NCBI RefSeq assembly: GCF_009389715.1 | Contig: NC_052397.1 | Location: 17,928,129-17,992,128, forward strand | DNA from: Phoenix dactylifera | Taxonomy: Eukaryota > Streptophyta > Magnoliopsida > Arecales > Arecaceae | Length of the DNA: 64,000 nt | Direction of reading: 5' to 3' | Part shown: positions 12,888-25,673 of the stretch, piece by piece | Numbering within the stretch: position 1 is the first letter of the stretch | Layout of the letters: every line of letters begins with the position of its first letter | Notes under the pieces: generated by a model | What the model was told of the DNA's origin: nothing | The model's database searches: none | The model's input: only the letters and a program-made list of their open reading frames with translations | Program-made: the position numbers and the translations under genes

Positions 12888-15660
12888 CATGATTATCCTC
12901 CATAATTAAGTTGTGAATAATGGCCCCCAAAGGCAGTAGCCTGATTATAATCTGCGGGCTTGGGGTCAACTGATGTTCTATGGGACAAAAAGTACTTATA
13001 AGGAGTCCCAGAATTGGAAAGAAGAGCTACCAAGCTTCCAGAGTAATTCATCTTCGAAATTGTGAACCCTTGTGCATGCACCAGCTTTGTTGTATCTTGA
13101 TTGTTTTTTCAAGAAAAGACTGCCAGTGAATGGACAGAATAGAAGATAACTACTGTCCAACTATTTACATTATAAAAATATAAAAAGCGTCCACTTCTTG
13201 GACTATTGCTTCTTGGATTTAAATAGTACGGTCCTTGTAGCCTCGTTTCATAGCTTAGGTTCAGTTTGGTTAGGATACGCCAGATTATCAAATACTTTGA
13301 AAATTTTTGAAATTATTTATTTGAGAAAATGCTTATAGGAAGAAATAAATTTTACCATATTCAGTTAGCAAAATATTTAATTTAAAAAATGAGCTAAAAA
13401 AAAAACTATATTCGATTGGATGTAATCTTATATGAAAATATTATCAAATTTTATAAAAATATATTTGAATAAACAATTTAAATAATAATATTTATTTACT
13501 GTTGAATTTATTTATTAGCCATTTATATCCCACTCATATAATGGTTGTGAATATAGGCTGTTGTCAACATAATTCATTTCAAATATTAAAATATATATAC
13601 ATGAGTTAATAAATATTTTTAAATTAATTAAATATTAATAAATATATTTTTTATTATAAATAAATTTTAGTATTTTTAATATTTTATTAAATAAATACCG
13701 CACCATTAATAGATTAATTTGGAAAATAATTAAATCATTAGATAGAAAATTAGATATTTGGATTTAGCATAATCGTATATTGAGCTACTGAAAATGATCG
13801 GCTGGTCTTATGTTTTGAGTTGGGACTATTGTGGTATTGACAATATTAAAAAAGAATATGTGTGGGCTACAATGAAAAAAGTGGAGGCATTTCTGACAAT
13901 TTCATATTACCTCCACTTGATAGTGTAGAAAAAAAATATTACTTCATGATGGTATTTGTTTTACCTTTTTTTTTTCAGTACTAAGCATGGCACTATTTAT
14001 TTTACCACCCTCACTCATCCTCTCATTTTCTATGGTAAGAATTTTTACATATTAGTTCAAGATATTTTTAATATTATTTTTAGTTGGTGTCTTTTTTAAA
14101 TTTATACTTTAATTCTTAAAACTTTTAATTTTATTATATGTAGGTCTCTTGGTTTAAGTTTAAAACACATAATCTTGCCATATATATCATTTCATAGTAG
14201 CACGCATTTTTTCCCCCATAATTTTAGAGAGCATAATTCAAGCATAAATCATCCACAGTAAAGCATAATGCTAAAATATGAATTATTCATAATCATGGAT
14301 CCTAAAGTTTTAAGAGAATACAAAACTAATCACATCACTATAATTTATATTTTTGTAATGCATATAAATTAAATAATTTTAAAATGAGGAAGGTTTGTGC
14401 TAGGGTCACTTATCTCTGTTCGCCAAAAAATTATTAGGTTTAGATAGGCAAATCAGCTGTACCTATTCAAGCCAATTACTAAGATAAATTAATTGACATT
14501 CAACTATTTAAAAATATAAATACAATTTAAGAAACTCTAGAGAAATGGAAATGAACTTGAGTAGATTTCAAGTCCAAACTAGATAAAGAGGTAGAAAAGA
14601 CCGGTCCACGCAGTCTGCAACATCGATTTAGGACTTTTAAATAAGATCTACAAATCAGGCAGAAAAAGAGAGGGTGAACCAAGAAAAGAATCTTTCTTTC
14701 TAACTTTTTCTATTATTTTTTACCTATATATATATTCCAATTTTTTCTCTCCTCTTTTCTTTTTTCTTTTTTTTTTTTAAATTTTCTTTCTTTCTTCTTC
14801 ATCGCTCTTTCTCCTTCTTTCTTTTTCTTTCTTTTTTTTTTTTTTTTTTTGCGTAACAAGTTAGTTGGAGGGTGAACCCGCCCCACCACGATAAAGGAGA
14901 GACAGGAGAGAATGCCATCACAAAATTGTGATAGTTGTAATTTACTTAAATGTGATTAGAACAGAAAACAGAGAATCGAAAACAGAACAGTAAACCATAA
15001 GCAGAGCTTATGTCTCGTACGTCATCCGTGACCGAGCGCCGAGTACAAACAGCGCCTCTTCGCTTGCCTCGTGCTACGGCTATGACCAGATAACCATTTT
15101 CCGCTTCCTTGACGAAGGCAAATGGGTTTGGATTTCATTATAATATGCTGCGAGATTGTTGAATAATCACACGGGTGGCGCTAGTTGGGGCGCTCGTAGC
15201 CGTCGTGATGTTATCGTTGAAATAATTAACCATTTGAAATAAGTAGCAAGTAGGTAGCCATTAATTTCTACAAGAAAAGAACGAAGGCCCGCTTCCCTCC
15301 GTGACGCCATCGATCCCATCCTTTTTCCCTCAAGAGAAGTTGCGACGAGAACTCTGGACACCCGTATGATACTCAAACTTGGAAGTGATGGATACAAATC
15401 CGACCCTTGATGGCTCGATCAGATGGTGACTCCGTGTGACTTGTCCAAATTCCTCCCCAACTCCACCAACTTCTCATTCTTTTAAACTTTTGTCACCTGT
15501 CCAATTTCATCTGTCAAATGACATGAAATTTTAAAGCTTTTGTTTGTCTTGTTCCATTAAAGGAACCCCACCTCTGCCCGTCATTAGGTACCGGCCCGTT
15601 TCTCTTCCTCTCAAAAGGGGTGGCAAATGCTAATGACCTTTAATTTGCGAGGACCAAAGA
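12888..15660. other. Intergenic spacer B-C
   Basis: No gene is supported. It is a near-parallel copy of the A-B spacer: 3' flank, very AT-rich stretch (about 13280-14400), pyrimidine and poly-T low complexity (about 14690-14850), then the C promoter region. It lacks the roughly 430-bp piece found at about 3730-4160 in the A-B spacer. The last 640 bp match the region upstream of B closely and probably hold the promoter and leader of C. Confidence 0.7.
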
Positions 15661-18600
15661 ATGGCAGTAGCCAAGGAAGCTAGAAAGCTCTCCTCTTCCT
15701 TAGCGATGCTTTCTATACTATTTGTACTGCTGCTACCAACGTTCTCATGTTCTTCTATTGTGTCAGCTCTGAACACCATCACCCACCTTCCAGGATTTCA
15801 TGGAACCCTGCCCTTCCATTTGGAAACCGGGTGAGCTTTCCATGTTTTAACATCCATGTTCTAATTGGTGCACGGCCGCTGCTTCTCAATTATCTGAAAA
15901 TTTAGGCAACTTGTGCTTCTACTTTGCATGTTTTAGATACGTGAAGGTGGATGAAGTGAACGATGCTCAGCTTTTCTACTACTTCATAAAGTCTGAGAGG
16001 AAGCCGGAGGAGGATCCTCTAATAGTGTGGCTGACAGGCGGCCCGGGCTGCTCGGGGCTCTCAGCATTGGTGTTTGAGATTGGTAAGGCTCCTCTACTCA
16101 ACAAACTGATCGGTACGGTTCTTTTAGTTTTAGCGATCACGATCCAAAGTCAATGAATTCACTTCAATACTCGTTGTGCTGCGTAGAAGTATTGAGTTCA
16201 CTTTGATAGTCTATTACATTGGTTAGAAGTGTTCAAATATGGATTAAAGAGCAGGAGGAAGAGACTTGAGGACCATAGGGTCGGGTAAGAAAAATTATAA
16301 TAATGGATGCAGGGAATTCAAACCATGTTATAGATGATGTTGTTACAACCGTCACACATGATTCTATGAACAAGATGGATGTGAGGATCCATACGGGCGT
16401 ATGCTTAGTCCCACATCGGCTATGCATTAGATAGATTTTGTATATTACGGGTTCATTTCAAGATTGCTCCATTGTGACTTGGGTATTATATATTTGAAAC
16501 ATAAAATTGGTCTCTTCATACCTGGGGTAATAGTGCATATATATCCTTTCTTTCCGTCAAATCCAGCAATGGTAGGAGTTTTGTGCACTAGAATACTTTT
16601 TTTAGAAAGCAAGCCTTGGTGCAATATTAAGGTTGCTTCATTGTAATCTAGATATTATAAATTTGAAGCATAGAAATAGCTTCTTCGCATGTCGAGCTAT
16701 GTATATTGGACATAGGATTTGTGTGACTTGATAAACCAGGCCCATGTTCAGTTGATGTGATCCCTATTATTCAAGAGAGACAATTAGGAAATAAGGTTGA
16801 AATGAGGGTAAGCTTAATTTAAACTTACCTCAACCCCAGCCATAATTTTTGCCAAATTGGGTCAAACATAATGTCCTTGGATTGAGCTTGGTTGGAAGCT
16901 ATTAACCCAGTGGTAGATTGGGTCAAGCTCGTATTGAGCATTTTGCCGAGTCGGACAAACTTGAACTTACATAGGAAGGCCGCCAATCTGAATCAACTCG
17001 AGCATAACTTATCATCCTAGAACATGCTTCCAACAAAGTTACATAGAGCAGGCGCAAACTTCGCTTATGTGACATTCACAAAACCTAACCCAATTTATAT
17101 TGTATTTCGGCCAATAATTTTGCACTCCAATTGTATTAATGGATTGATGTCATGTGTACCTCTCTCTAATCTTGCAGGCCCTCTAAAATTTGACGTTGCT
17201 GGTTACACTGAAGGCCTACCAACCTTGGTCTACAACCCATATACTTGGACTAAGGTCTGATCTCTCTCGCTCTCGCTCTCGCTCTCGCTCTCTCACTTTC
17301 TGAGGTTTGGTGGTTTTTCAGGTATGCAACATCATCATTCTCGATTCGCCGGTCGGAACTGGATTCTCCTATTCGAGTGTGGGGAAAAGCTACGAGACAG
17401 GGGACACCAAAGCGGTCCGACAAGTCCACACTTTCCTTAGAAAGGTGGGAGCTTTTGCTATTTCTTTCAGTTTATTGAATTCATATGTTTAAGATGTTCA
17501 GGAGGAGAACGGTGCGATTGATTTACGAGCACTCGGGTTGTGATGCAGTGGTTTATTGATCACCCAGAGTTCCTCTCCAATCCACTCTACATTGGTGGAG
17601 ATTCGTATTCTGGTATTGTTGTGCCAGTTGCTGCTCAAGAAATAGCAAAAGGTAATTTCTTAAAAATAGTCGTTTATTGTATGATCGATAATTTTCTGAA
17701 ACCGGATGTGATAACAAGTCAACAATCTTTGCTATAAGATTGGTATTCAGAAGATACCATGATTATTGGGAGGGGAAAAAGATTCCACTCCCTTAAGCCT
17801 TCCTTACAAACAAAAATTAGCAGCATAAATTCAACATTGCATCAAATCATTTGTCAATGTTTGTAGTTTCTTCGAGGTTTTTTGAACATAAATGCAAAGG
17901 GGCTTGAAGAACAATGTCCGGATATTGAATAGTGGAAACTAATTAGCGCATAATCTGGATAATTTATGATGGTCGACAATGTAAGAATTACTAAGCAGGT
18001 CATATTCAATCTAAATTTGATGTATTCACACATTCATCTGCCTTTATGCCTTTAAGGTTTGTTATGTTGCAGGTGATCAAGATGGAGATAAACTTTCTTA
18101 CAATCACAAGGTTGGTGAACCTTACCAAAAAATATACCTAAATGTGTGTGTATTCATAAACAAATTATAATTGACTTCTTCCTCTGTATCTTTCCTGGTA
18201 TGTTGGCAGCATCACTTAGATTTTCTTTTCCTTTATCAGAAAGTATAAGAACTGCAATCTGTGAAAGCAATAAGTGAATGATGACAGGTTCAAGACCAAG
18301 CATCATATGTAGCTGTTTGGATGTTCTCTGGAAATTAAATGAACAAATTATTCACAAAATAGCATCCATTAGTGTGTACTTTATAAATTACTCTCCAACT
18401 ATCTCTAGCTTTACATACGTAGTGAACTTGAGTCATTCAGGACTAAAATGAGATTGAGATAATAGCAAAGCTTATTTTAGAAATAATCTGAATGGTTGCT
18501 GGGAGAAAGATCTATACCCCTTTTCTTAGAAGGTCGACTCAGTAACAAACATCTGGGAATGGGGCAAGACTTCACAATTATTTGATCATGATTCCACTGA

Positions 18601-21600
18601 TTTGGACAGAACAATGCAAAGCATTTTCATCGTCACTACTGATAGAGAATTTTTATGATAGTTACATCTAACTGCATTTTGACCTTAAACCGCATGCTGT
18701 TTCCATAGTGGTATACAGAAGAAAACTTTCACCCATTACCATAAAGGTGAAGTTAATTTTGACCACTTTTGTTGACATATGGTGTTTTCCAGTTTTCCTA
18801 ATTAATTAGATATTGCACAGCAAAGTAGCTCATTATTTCTTTCTTGCACAACATGGACTAATCCATCACAGATAAGGTATAACGACTACCAATCCTACAA
18901 CATAATCATAGTTTTGATGAAACAAAGAAGTGGTCTTTTATGAACTTTAAAATGTAACAATAAAAGGTTATCATCACATTATTCTGGAATTTCCATTAGT
19001 AACATATGTAAAAAAATTTTGGTGAGCTGGATCCAATGCGAATGGTCCATAGGGACATGACCACTAACAACAATCACAATTTGTTTCATGTTCTTGTACA
19101 GGGATCACCATGACAGACCGTAGGCCTTTCTTTTCTGTTGTGGCTGTTATTGTTATTGTTTCTTCCATACACACCATTTTGCTTGCTGATTTTGAGATCG
19201 TCTGTATCATACCTGTGCCTGTAATCTTGCTTATGTACTACTTATATTTGTGTGCTTGTAATCTTCTTTTCTGGATATGGTTCCAGGGTTATCTGGTTGG
19301 CAACCCGATAACAGATGAGAAGTTTGATAAAGGAGCGTTTGTCCCATATGCACATGGGATGGCAATTATATCTGACGAACTTTATGAGGTGAAAGAATTT
19401 ATCCAACCATTTTCCTAGATTATGTCAAACCCTTTATGCTTTCCTTGGGAACACTTAACATCATCAACATCTTGAGCAATCAGAATCCATGTTAAGCAAT
19501 CCATTACTGAGGTTTGTCAGATGCATCAAACAAAGGATTCCTTGACTTTTTTGTTAATGGTTGATGTAAATAAGTTGTTGGAAGGCAAGTATCACATCAT
19601 AGAGATTGTTCAATAAATAGATAAACCTCTTTTGCAAGATATCTGATGATGGTCTCTATTGGACAATGTCCGTTGATGTGTCTGTTAGTTTATATCATGA
19701 ATTTTCATTAAACTCTTTCCTTTATATCAATTCTAGCTCATGTGCAATTTATTGATAATTTGTAGTAAAATTATATTATTATTTTAAATTTGATTTACAG
19801 AATTCTAAACATCATGCTGACATTAAATAGTCAAAGTAGCATTCAGAAAGCAACCATTAAAATGGCACCATAATTATTGCATATGAATTTTATTATAGAT
19901 ATTGCTACTTTGAAGTTGGGTACATGTCCCAGCTTCCCCACAACAATAATAGTAATTTGGGAAACTCGTCACAGATATTATATAATATCCAAGCCTAATG
20001 CTCTTGAGTTGTTTACACTATGACTTCTTATTATGAAGAACTGCATTAGTATTACAGAGTTTTGGGAGAAGGTATATAATATTTAATTCTGTACTATTTC
20101 TTTCTTTCAGTCAACCAAGAAAAGTTGTGGAGGAGAATATACTAGTCCTAGAAATGAACAATGTGCAAACTATCTGCAGTCTGTAATTGAGGTGAGTGCG
20201 CTATTCACTCTTAAAAGTAAAACAACTGTTTTGACCTCTTTAACTGGAAATGGGTTTTTGGAAACATGCAGTGTATTGAGGGAATAAACTTATTCCAAAT
20301 TTTGGAGCCAGTGTGCTTTGACGTCGTGAGCTTAAAGCCCAGCATGGTTGCAGCATATAGCAGGAGATTGCTTAAAGAGGATATTGAAAAGTTTCCTTTG
20401 TTAAAATCTGACCTTCCTTTGGAGTGTAGAGTAAATCCCTAGCCCTCCAACACAATCTAACACATGCACCAACACTTTCAGATGTTATCAAGTGTCGTAA
20501 TATGTATTTTCTAAAATCTTCTTTGAATGTGCTTAAAGGCATTAGCATCTTAAAATGCATTTAGACTTTTGAGGCTGCTTCTTATCCCTGCATTCAGGTT
20601 GAAACTTGATCCTTGTTCGAAACTTCGGTTTAGAATCTTGCTATGTGTAAATATTGGTTCATCTGATTCTTCATATATGATTGCTTGTACATGCATCCAT
20701 GTTGTTTCATGTGTGAAATAACTGCTGATGTTTATGCATTTATGTGTGCTTGCTTGTGCATTCTAATATGTGCAATCAGGTGCAGCTGTGCAGGTGTTCA
20801 TCTTTGTACTAATGTGTATGTGCTTGTTAAATAGTGCAAACGGACCTCCACATGTGCACTTAGATTTGCCCCTATTTTCTTTTATACATGCTAAATCATG
20901 TAAAGATTGTTGGCTTGCATAAAATTTGAAATTGTTAATGCTTTTCTTGGACAAGAAATCTCACTGTTTCTAGCCTTGTATTTTGTTACAGAGTTCTGCA
21001 TACTTGCTTTCCTACTTCTGGATAGACAATGATACTGTTAGAGAGGCTCTCAATATTCGTAAGGTATTATACCTGATTATCTTCACTTCTGAGCTGTATG
21101 TAGTGAAATTAACAGTGTAAGTAACATAAAATCTCATCGTGCATGTTATGTATTTCTGCTACACAAATTTAACGTTCTAAGGGTAGTAATAAGACAAAAG
21201 TTTGCCAAAGTTACTCGTGGGATATTTTTGCGCGGTAATCGGTGAAGTGTACTTGATCTGTGTACTAATCCTTTCATTTTAAAAAGGATCTTGCTGCATA
21301 GAAGCCTGTCAAATGTACTTGATCTGTGTATTAATCCTTCCCTTTTAGAGAATTTCTTAACAGTCCCTGAAAAGATATGGTTCACTACACAGAGTCCTTG
21401 AAGTCTGGTTACCACAGATAGAGCAGACATTCGAGGAATCTGCGCTAATTGATGTTCAAGTTATTACCTTTGCCAAATATCTCGACCATGTTAGCCCTAA
21501 ATTATGTACATCTTTTTTGCAATAAGTCCCTAAAATCTTTGTGACTGGCATATTAATCCGTCGGTTCTTTTAAAATGTGCATATCATTCGTTGTAATTTA

Positions 21601-23097
21601 ACGTGGAAGCTGTCCAGAGGAATGAAGTATGAGAGACAGTTTTCGTTTTTCGTTTTTTCTTTATATTATGTGGAAGGAAGAGGGGGGTGGGGGTGGGGGT
21701 GCGGGAAATAATGGGATGAGGGAAACTCTTGGCCTAAATTGCTGAAATCTGACTAAGGAAGAACTTTATTTTATAGCTCTCCCTTATCCCCCATGGTAGT
21801 CAAAAGCATGTAAGTCATATTACAATTCTGGTAACCCTTGACCACAAAATGGTTAAACTAGGCAAGGACTTATAAATGTCTTGACAGGTATAACTTTTAG
21901 AGATTAATATGCAATTTTGAAGAATTGAGGAATTGTTAAGGAAATAATAGAATTTTAGGGTTATTTTGCTTGGATAGTTTTGCATTCGGGGCTACCAGCA
22001 TAGTATATTTATCTTCACCAATCAGATAAATATGTTCTGTTTTTGAATTACCGAAGGATGTGTGTGAATTCTGTCCAGGAACTGAGTAAGATTAAACAGT
22101 ATACCAGTATGGAAACCCCTCATTCAGGTTACGATGCGGCACTAGTAAATCAGCTCTCTTAGTAGTTATGAGAATACAAGAAATACATGTGACATAGAGC
22201 TCTTCTTTTTAGAAGCACATTTTAATATTTGCTTGCACACTAGATGAATGATTGCCATTCAATAGTCTTAGTCAAATGTTGTTAGTGGATTACCATAGAA
22301 TGTCTTCATTTTATTTGTTAAACGGCTTGCTCATGGTTGTATAATTCAATCAAGCAGACTAAAATTTATTCCAGTTTAGATATAAGTGATGAAAAATGGA
22401 GTGAAGACGCATATTTTTGACGATGCCAAACAGGGGACAGTGCAACATTGGCAGAGATGCAACCATGACCTACTTTATACATACGATATCCCAAGTTCTA
22501 TAAAGTTTCATCTGAATCTGACAAGCAGAGGTTACCGAGCGTTGGTATACAGGTGAAGTACCTACACGTTTCGCATAATTAGATATATTAATTTTACCTG
22601 CTATACTAAATTTTCTATTGTTCCATGCCAAAATGTTATTATTTGATGCTGCTTTTCTTATGCAGTGGTGATCACGACATGGGTGTATCTTTTGTGGGCA
22701 CGCAAGGATGGATTAGATCTCTCAACTTCTCCATCGTGGATGACTGGCGGCCATGGTCTGTAGATGGGCAAGTCGCAGGGTGATCTCTTGTTACGCTAAC
22801 CAATTTCATTAGGGAGCTTCATATTATAGTTCTTTAAAGCGTGTGATTATAAATCTTGATGTTCGCTTGTCAGGTTCACGAGGACTTACTCAAATAACCT
22901 GACTTTTGCAACTGTGAAGGTAAACAGTAATTTTCCTGCCCATAGTAGGAGATCGTAAGGTACTTCATTGGAATGATGATGTTTTATCCACAGTTTTATT
23001 CTTGTCCTTGTAGGGTGCGGGACACACAGCTCCAGAATACCGGCCAAAAGAGTGCTTGGCTATGCTTCAAAGGTGGATTTCTGGCGCCCCTCTGTAA
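15661..23097 (+). CDS. SCPL gene C, type I, complete
   Basis: Fourteen GT-AG exons give an uninterrupted 477-aa frame: 15661-15830, 15937-16082, 17178-17254, 17322-17444, 17549-17651, 18073-18110, 19287-19388, 20111-20191, 20272-20430, 20992-21063, 22434-22552, 22666-22779, 22874-22919, 23014-23097. The N terminus is almost the same as in B, with the same signal peptide. The Ser191 (GDSYSG), Asp (SGDHD) and His454 ([11 protein letters not shown]) positions are all kept. Two residues stand out: MGVSFVGTQ after the catalytic Asp, where B has MAVPFVGTQ (the usual Pro is lost, shared with E), and NHKGYL where B and E have NLKGYL. From intron 6 to the end C is almost identical to E, while its first half is closer to B. 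A secreted or vacuolar SCPL acyltransferase is inferred as for B; true peptidase activity is not excluded. Confidence 0.92.
16380..16440 (+). mobile_element. TRIM remnant in intron 2 of C
   Basis: About 60 bp match the start of the first LTR of the TRIM in B, at the same place in the intron and with the same left flank. The rest of the element is not present. It shows the insertion was there before B and C separated. Confidence 0.6.
21467..21730. other. Extra segment in intron 10 of C, absent from B
   Basis: About 265 bp sit between sequences that are nearly adjacent in B (around 11515-11525). The same block is in E at about 55463-55720. It contains phrases common in plant intergenic repeats (CCCTAAATTATGT, AATAAGTCCCTAAAAT) and a G-rich microsatellite whose length differs between C and E. 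It could be a small non-autonomous DNA transposon or a deletion in B; no clear terminal inverted repeat or target duplication was found. Confidence 0.45.
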
Positions 23098-24952
23098 CAT
23101 GATTATCCTCCATAATTAACCCCAAAATCAGCAGTAGCCTGATTATAATCTGCGGGCTTGGGGTCAACTGATTTTCTATGGGACAAAAAGTACTTATAAG
23201 GAGTCCCAGAATTGGAAAGAAGAGCTACCAAGATTCCAGAGTAATTCATCTTCAAAATTGTGAACCCTTATGCACACACCAGCTTCGTTGCATCTTGATT
23301 GTTTTTCCAAGGAAAGACTGCCAGTAGAATGGGCAGAATAGAAGATTGCCATTATCCAACTATTCATTATAAAAATAAAAAAGCGTCCACTTCTTGGACT
23401 ATTGCTTCTTCGATTTAAATAGTATGGTCCTTGTAGCCTAGTTTCATAGCTTAGGTTCCGTTTGGTTAGGATATGCCAGATTATCAAATACTTTGAAAAT
23501 TTTTGAAAATTATTTATTTGAGAAAATGGTTATAGGAAGAAATAAATTTTACCATATCTAGCAGGCAGAAAATTTAATTTAAAAAATGAGCGGAAAAAAA
23601 AATACTATATTCGATTGGATATAATCTTATATAAAAATATTATCAAAATTTTTACAATTCAAATTATAATATTTATTTGTTGTTGAATTTATTTATTGGC
23701 CATTTATCTTCCACTCATATAATGGTTGTGAATATAGTCCATTTTAAATATTGAAATATATAATAAATATTTTTAAATTAATTATACATATTAAATATAT
23801 ATATTACAAATAAATTTTAGTATTTTTTATTTTTTTATTAAATAAATAACTGCACCATTAATTGATTAATTTGAAAAAAAAATAAATTATTAAATAGAAA
23901 ATTAGATATTTGGATTTAGCGTAATGGTATATTGAGTCACTGAAAATGATCCCTGGTGTTATATTGTGAGTTAGGATTATTGTGGTTTTGACAATATTAA
24001 AAGAGAGCATGCGTGGGTTTCAATGAAAAAAAGTGGAGGTCTTAAATAATTCTTGGGGGTTGACTGCCTTTGGACATGGAGAAGAGGAGCACAGATTCCC
24101 ACTCTAGCTCAAAATACTAGAATCGGGAACATGTCCATGTGGCGAAATATAAGATGAACGAAGTAGTTAATGGATGGCTGAGATCTCGTCTAACATGTGG
24201 TATTATGCAAAACTAACGGAGTATCTAATGGATGGTTGAGATCTCATATAAAATTGAAATAAAGGAAAATGGGCAATGTCACAAATTTGGAATTAAAAAA
24301 CCAAACGTTAGGCGTGAGCTTTTTTTTTTCGCCTTCTTTGAAATAATTATAATTAGTAGGTGTGAGTTTTCGAACGAGTCGAGCTAGATGTAAGAAAATT
24401 TTACAGGTGAACTACGTAGAGGCAATCTATCGTCTATTGGTTAAGAGTGCAACTTCGTTCTCTCATCTATTTCTGCTTGGATGGACGCACTTGCAGCGGA
24501 GAAGTGCCGTCTCCGAACACAAATGGTGCAAAGCCTAGGCCTCCGAAATCTACGAGCTTGCTTGAGTAGAAGACCCCACCACCCCATACGCCTACTGCCC
24601 ATTCCATTGTAGGACGTTGGCCCTGCCGGAAATCAGTTGCAGGTCGTTCAATTTGAACAGGACTGAAGCCTGACTCAACAAACCTCCAGGCATGGTTGAA
24701 CTGAATAACACTTACTGGAACCAAACTCAAGTACCTGAATTCTTTTCAAACCTCGCCATCTTTTTGGCTCTCTAAGGCCAGTTTACTGCATGCCTTTCCC
24801 CGCCTTCAGACAACCAACCCATGGTTCACGTAATATTGCACTAAGGTCACAGGACTGGTCGCTCCATGCCAAACCTTCATCTAGATCATTTTAAAGAAGT
24901 TAGGACCCGGCCCTCGACGTCCAGCCCTCGGAGAGAAGAGCCCAAGCCCACC
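23098..24952. other. Intergenic spacer C-D
   Basis: It starts with a 3' flank and AT-rich stretch related to those after A and B (to about 24020), then a block matching 3731-4057 upstream of B (24034-24361), then about 590 bp with no counterpart near type I genes. That last part contains an unrecognised open frame on the minus strand (24467-24730) and the probable D promoter. The whole spacer is repeated with few changes at 57084-58938. Confidence 0.7.
24467..24730 (-). other. Unrecognised open frame upstream of D
   Basis: An 87-codon open stretch on the minus strand with a balanced, protein-like composition (segments such as FNHAWRFVESGF, TMEWAVGVWGGG and VDFGGLGFAPFVFG) ends in a stop at 24467. 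It has no ATG start; the frame opens upstream of a TTG after an in-frame TGA, so if it is coding it would be a terminal exon or a decayed gene piece. I do not recognise the family. It is repeated at 58447-58710 with the same length, but the duplication is too recent for that to show selection. Confidence 0.3.
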
Positions 24953-25610
24953 ATGTCTCCTCTTCTTCGCTTGCTGCTCTGCTGTTGTTCCTGCTGGCCT
25001 CCGGTCCTCTCGGCAATCACTGTCTCTCGCCTCCCAGGCTTCCGCGGGGCTTTGCCCTTCTACTTAGAAACCGGGTGAGCCCAAGTAATCCATGCTGGTC
25101 TCTTGTTTCCTATGGTCCGGTTTGTGGCTGTGGACACTCCATTCTTGCCTTGTTTATGTTACACCATAGGTACGCGACTGTGGACGAGGTTAACGACTCA
25201 CAACTCTTCTATTACTTCATCAAGTCTGAGGGAAACCCAGAAGAGGACCCTCTCTTGCTTTGGCTCTCCGGCGGACCCGGGTGCTCCTCCTTCTCTGCTC
25301 TTGCTTTCGAGATTGGTATTGTAATTAACCTTTCGGTCAAAGATTTAGATACGTCATGAGTTATCTTGTGATCTTTGTTCAATGGGATCGGGGCATAAAA
25401 GTCCTGACTGCTGCTACTTTGTAATTTTCAAGAATATGGATATTGAATTATCAATTAATCTTTTCGGCAATCACAAATCATTTATCATTTCAAACTGTTG
25501 GGTCGGGATTGATTCCTAACATGTTGTGCACAGGTCCTGTTCAATTTGAGATTGCTGAACATAATGGGAGCTTGCCAACTCTAGTTTTGAATCCGTATTC
25601 CTGGACGAAG

Positions 25611-25673
25611 GCAAGCAGCCCTATTGAGCCCCTTAAAATAGTTTAGTTTTTTTTACTGATTTATGATTTTCAG
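25611..25673 (+). other. GC-AG intron 3 of D
   Basis: This 63-bp intron begins AAG|GCAAGC and ends CAG. With this border exon 3 is 77 bp, the same as in B, C and E, and the frame stays open. F has the same intron at 59597-59659. Confidence 0.85.
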
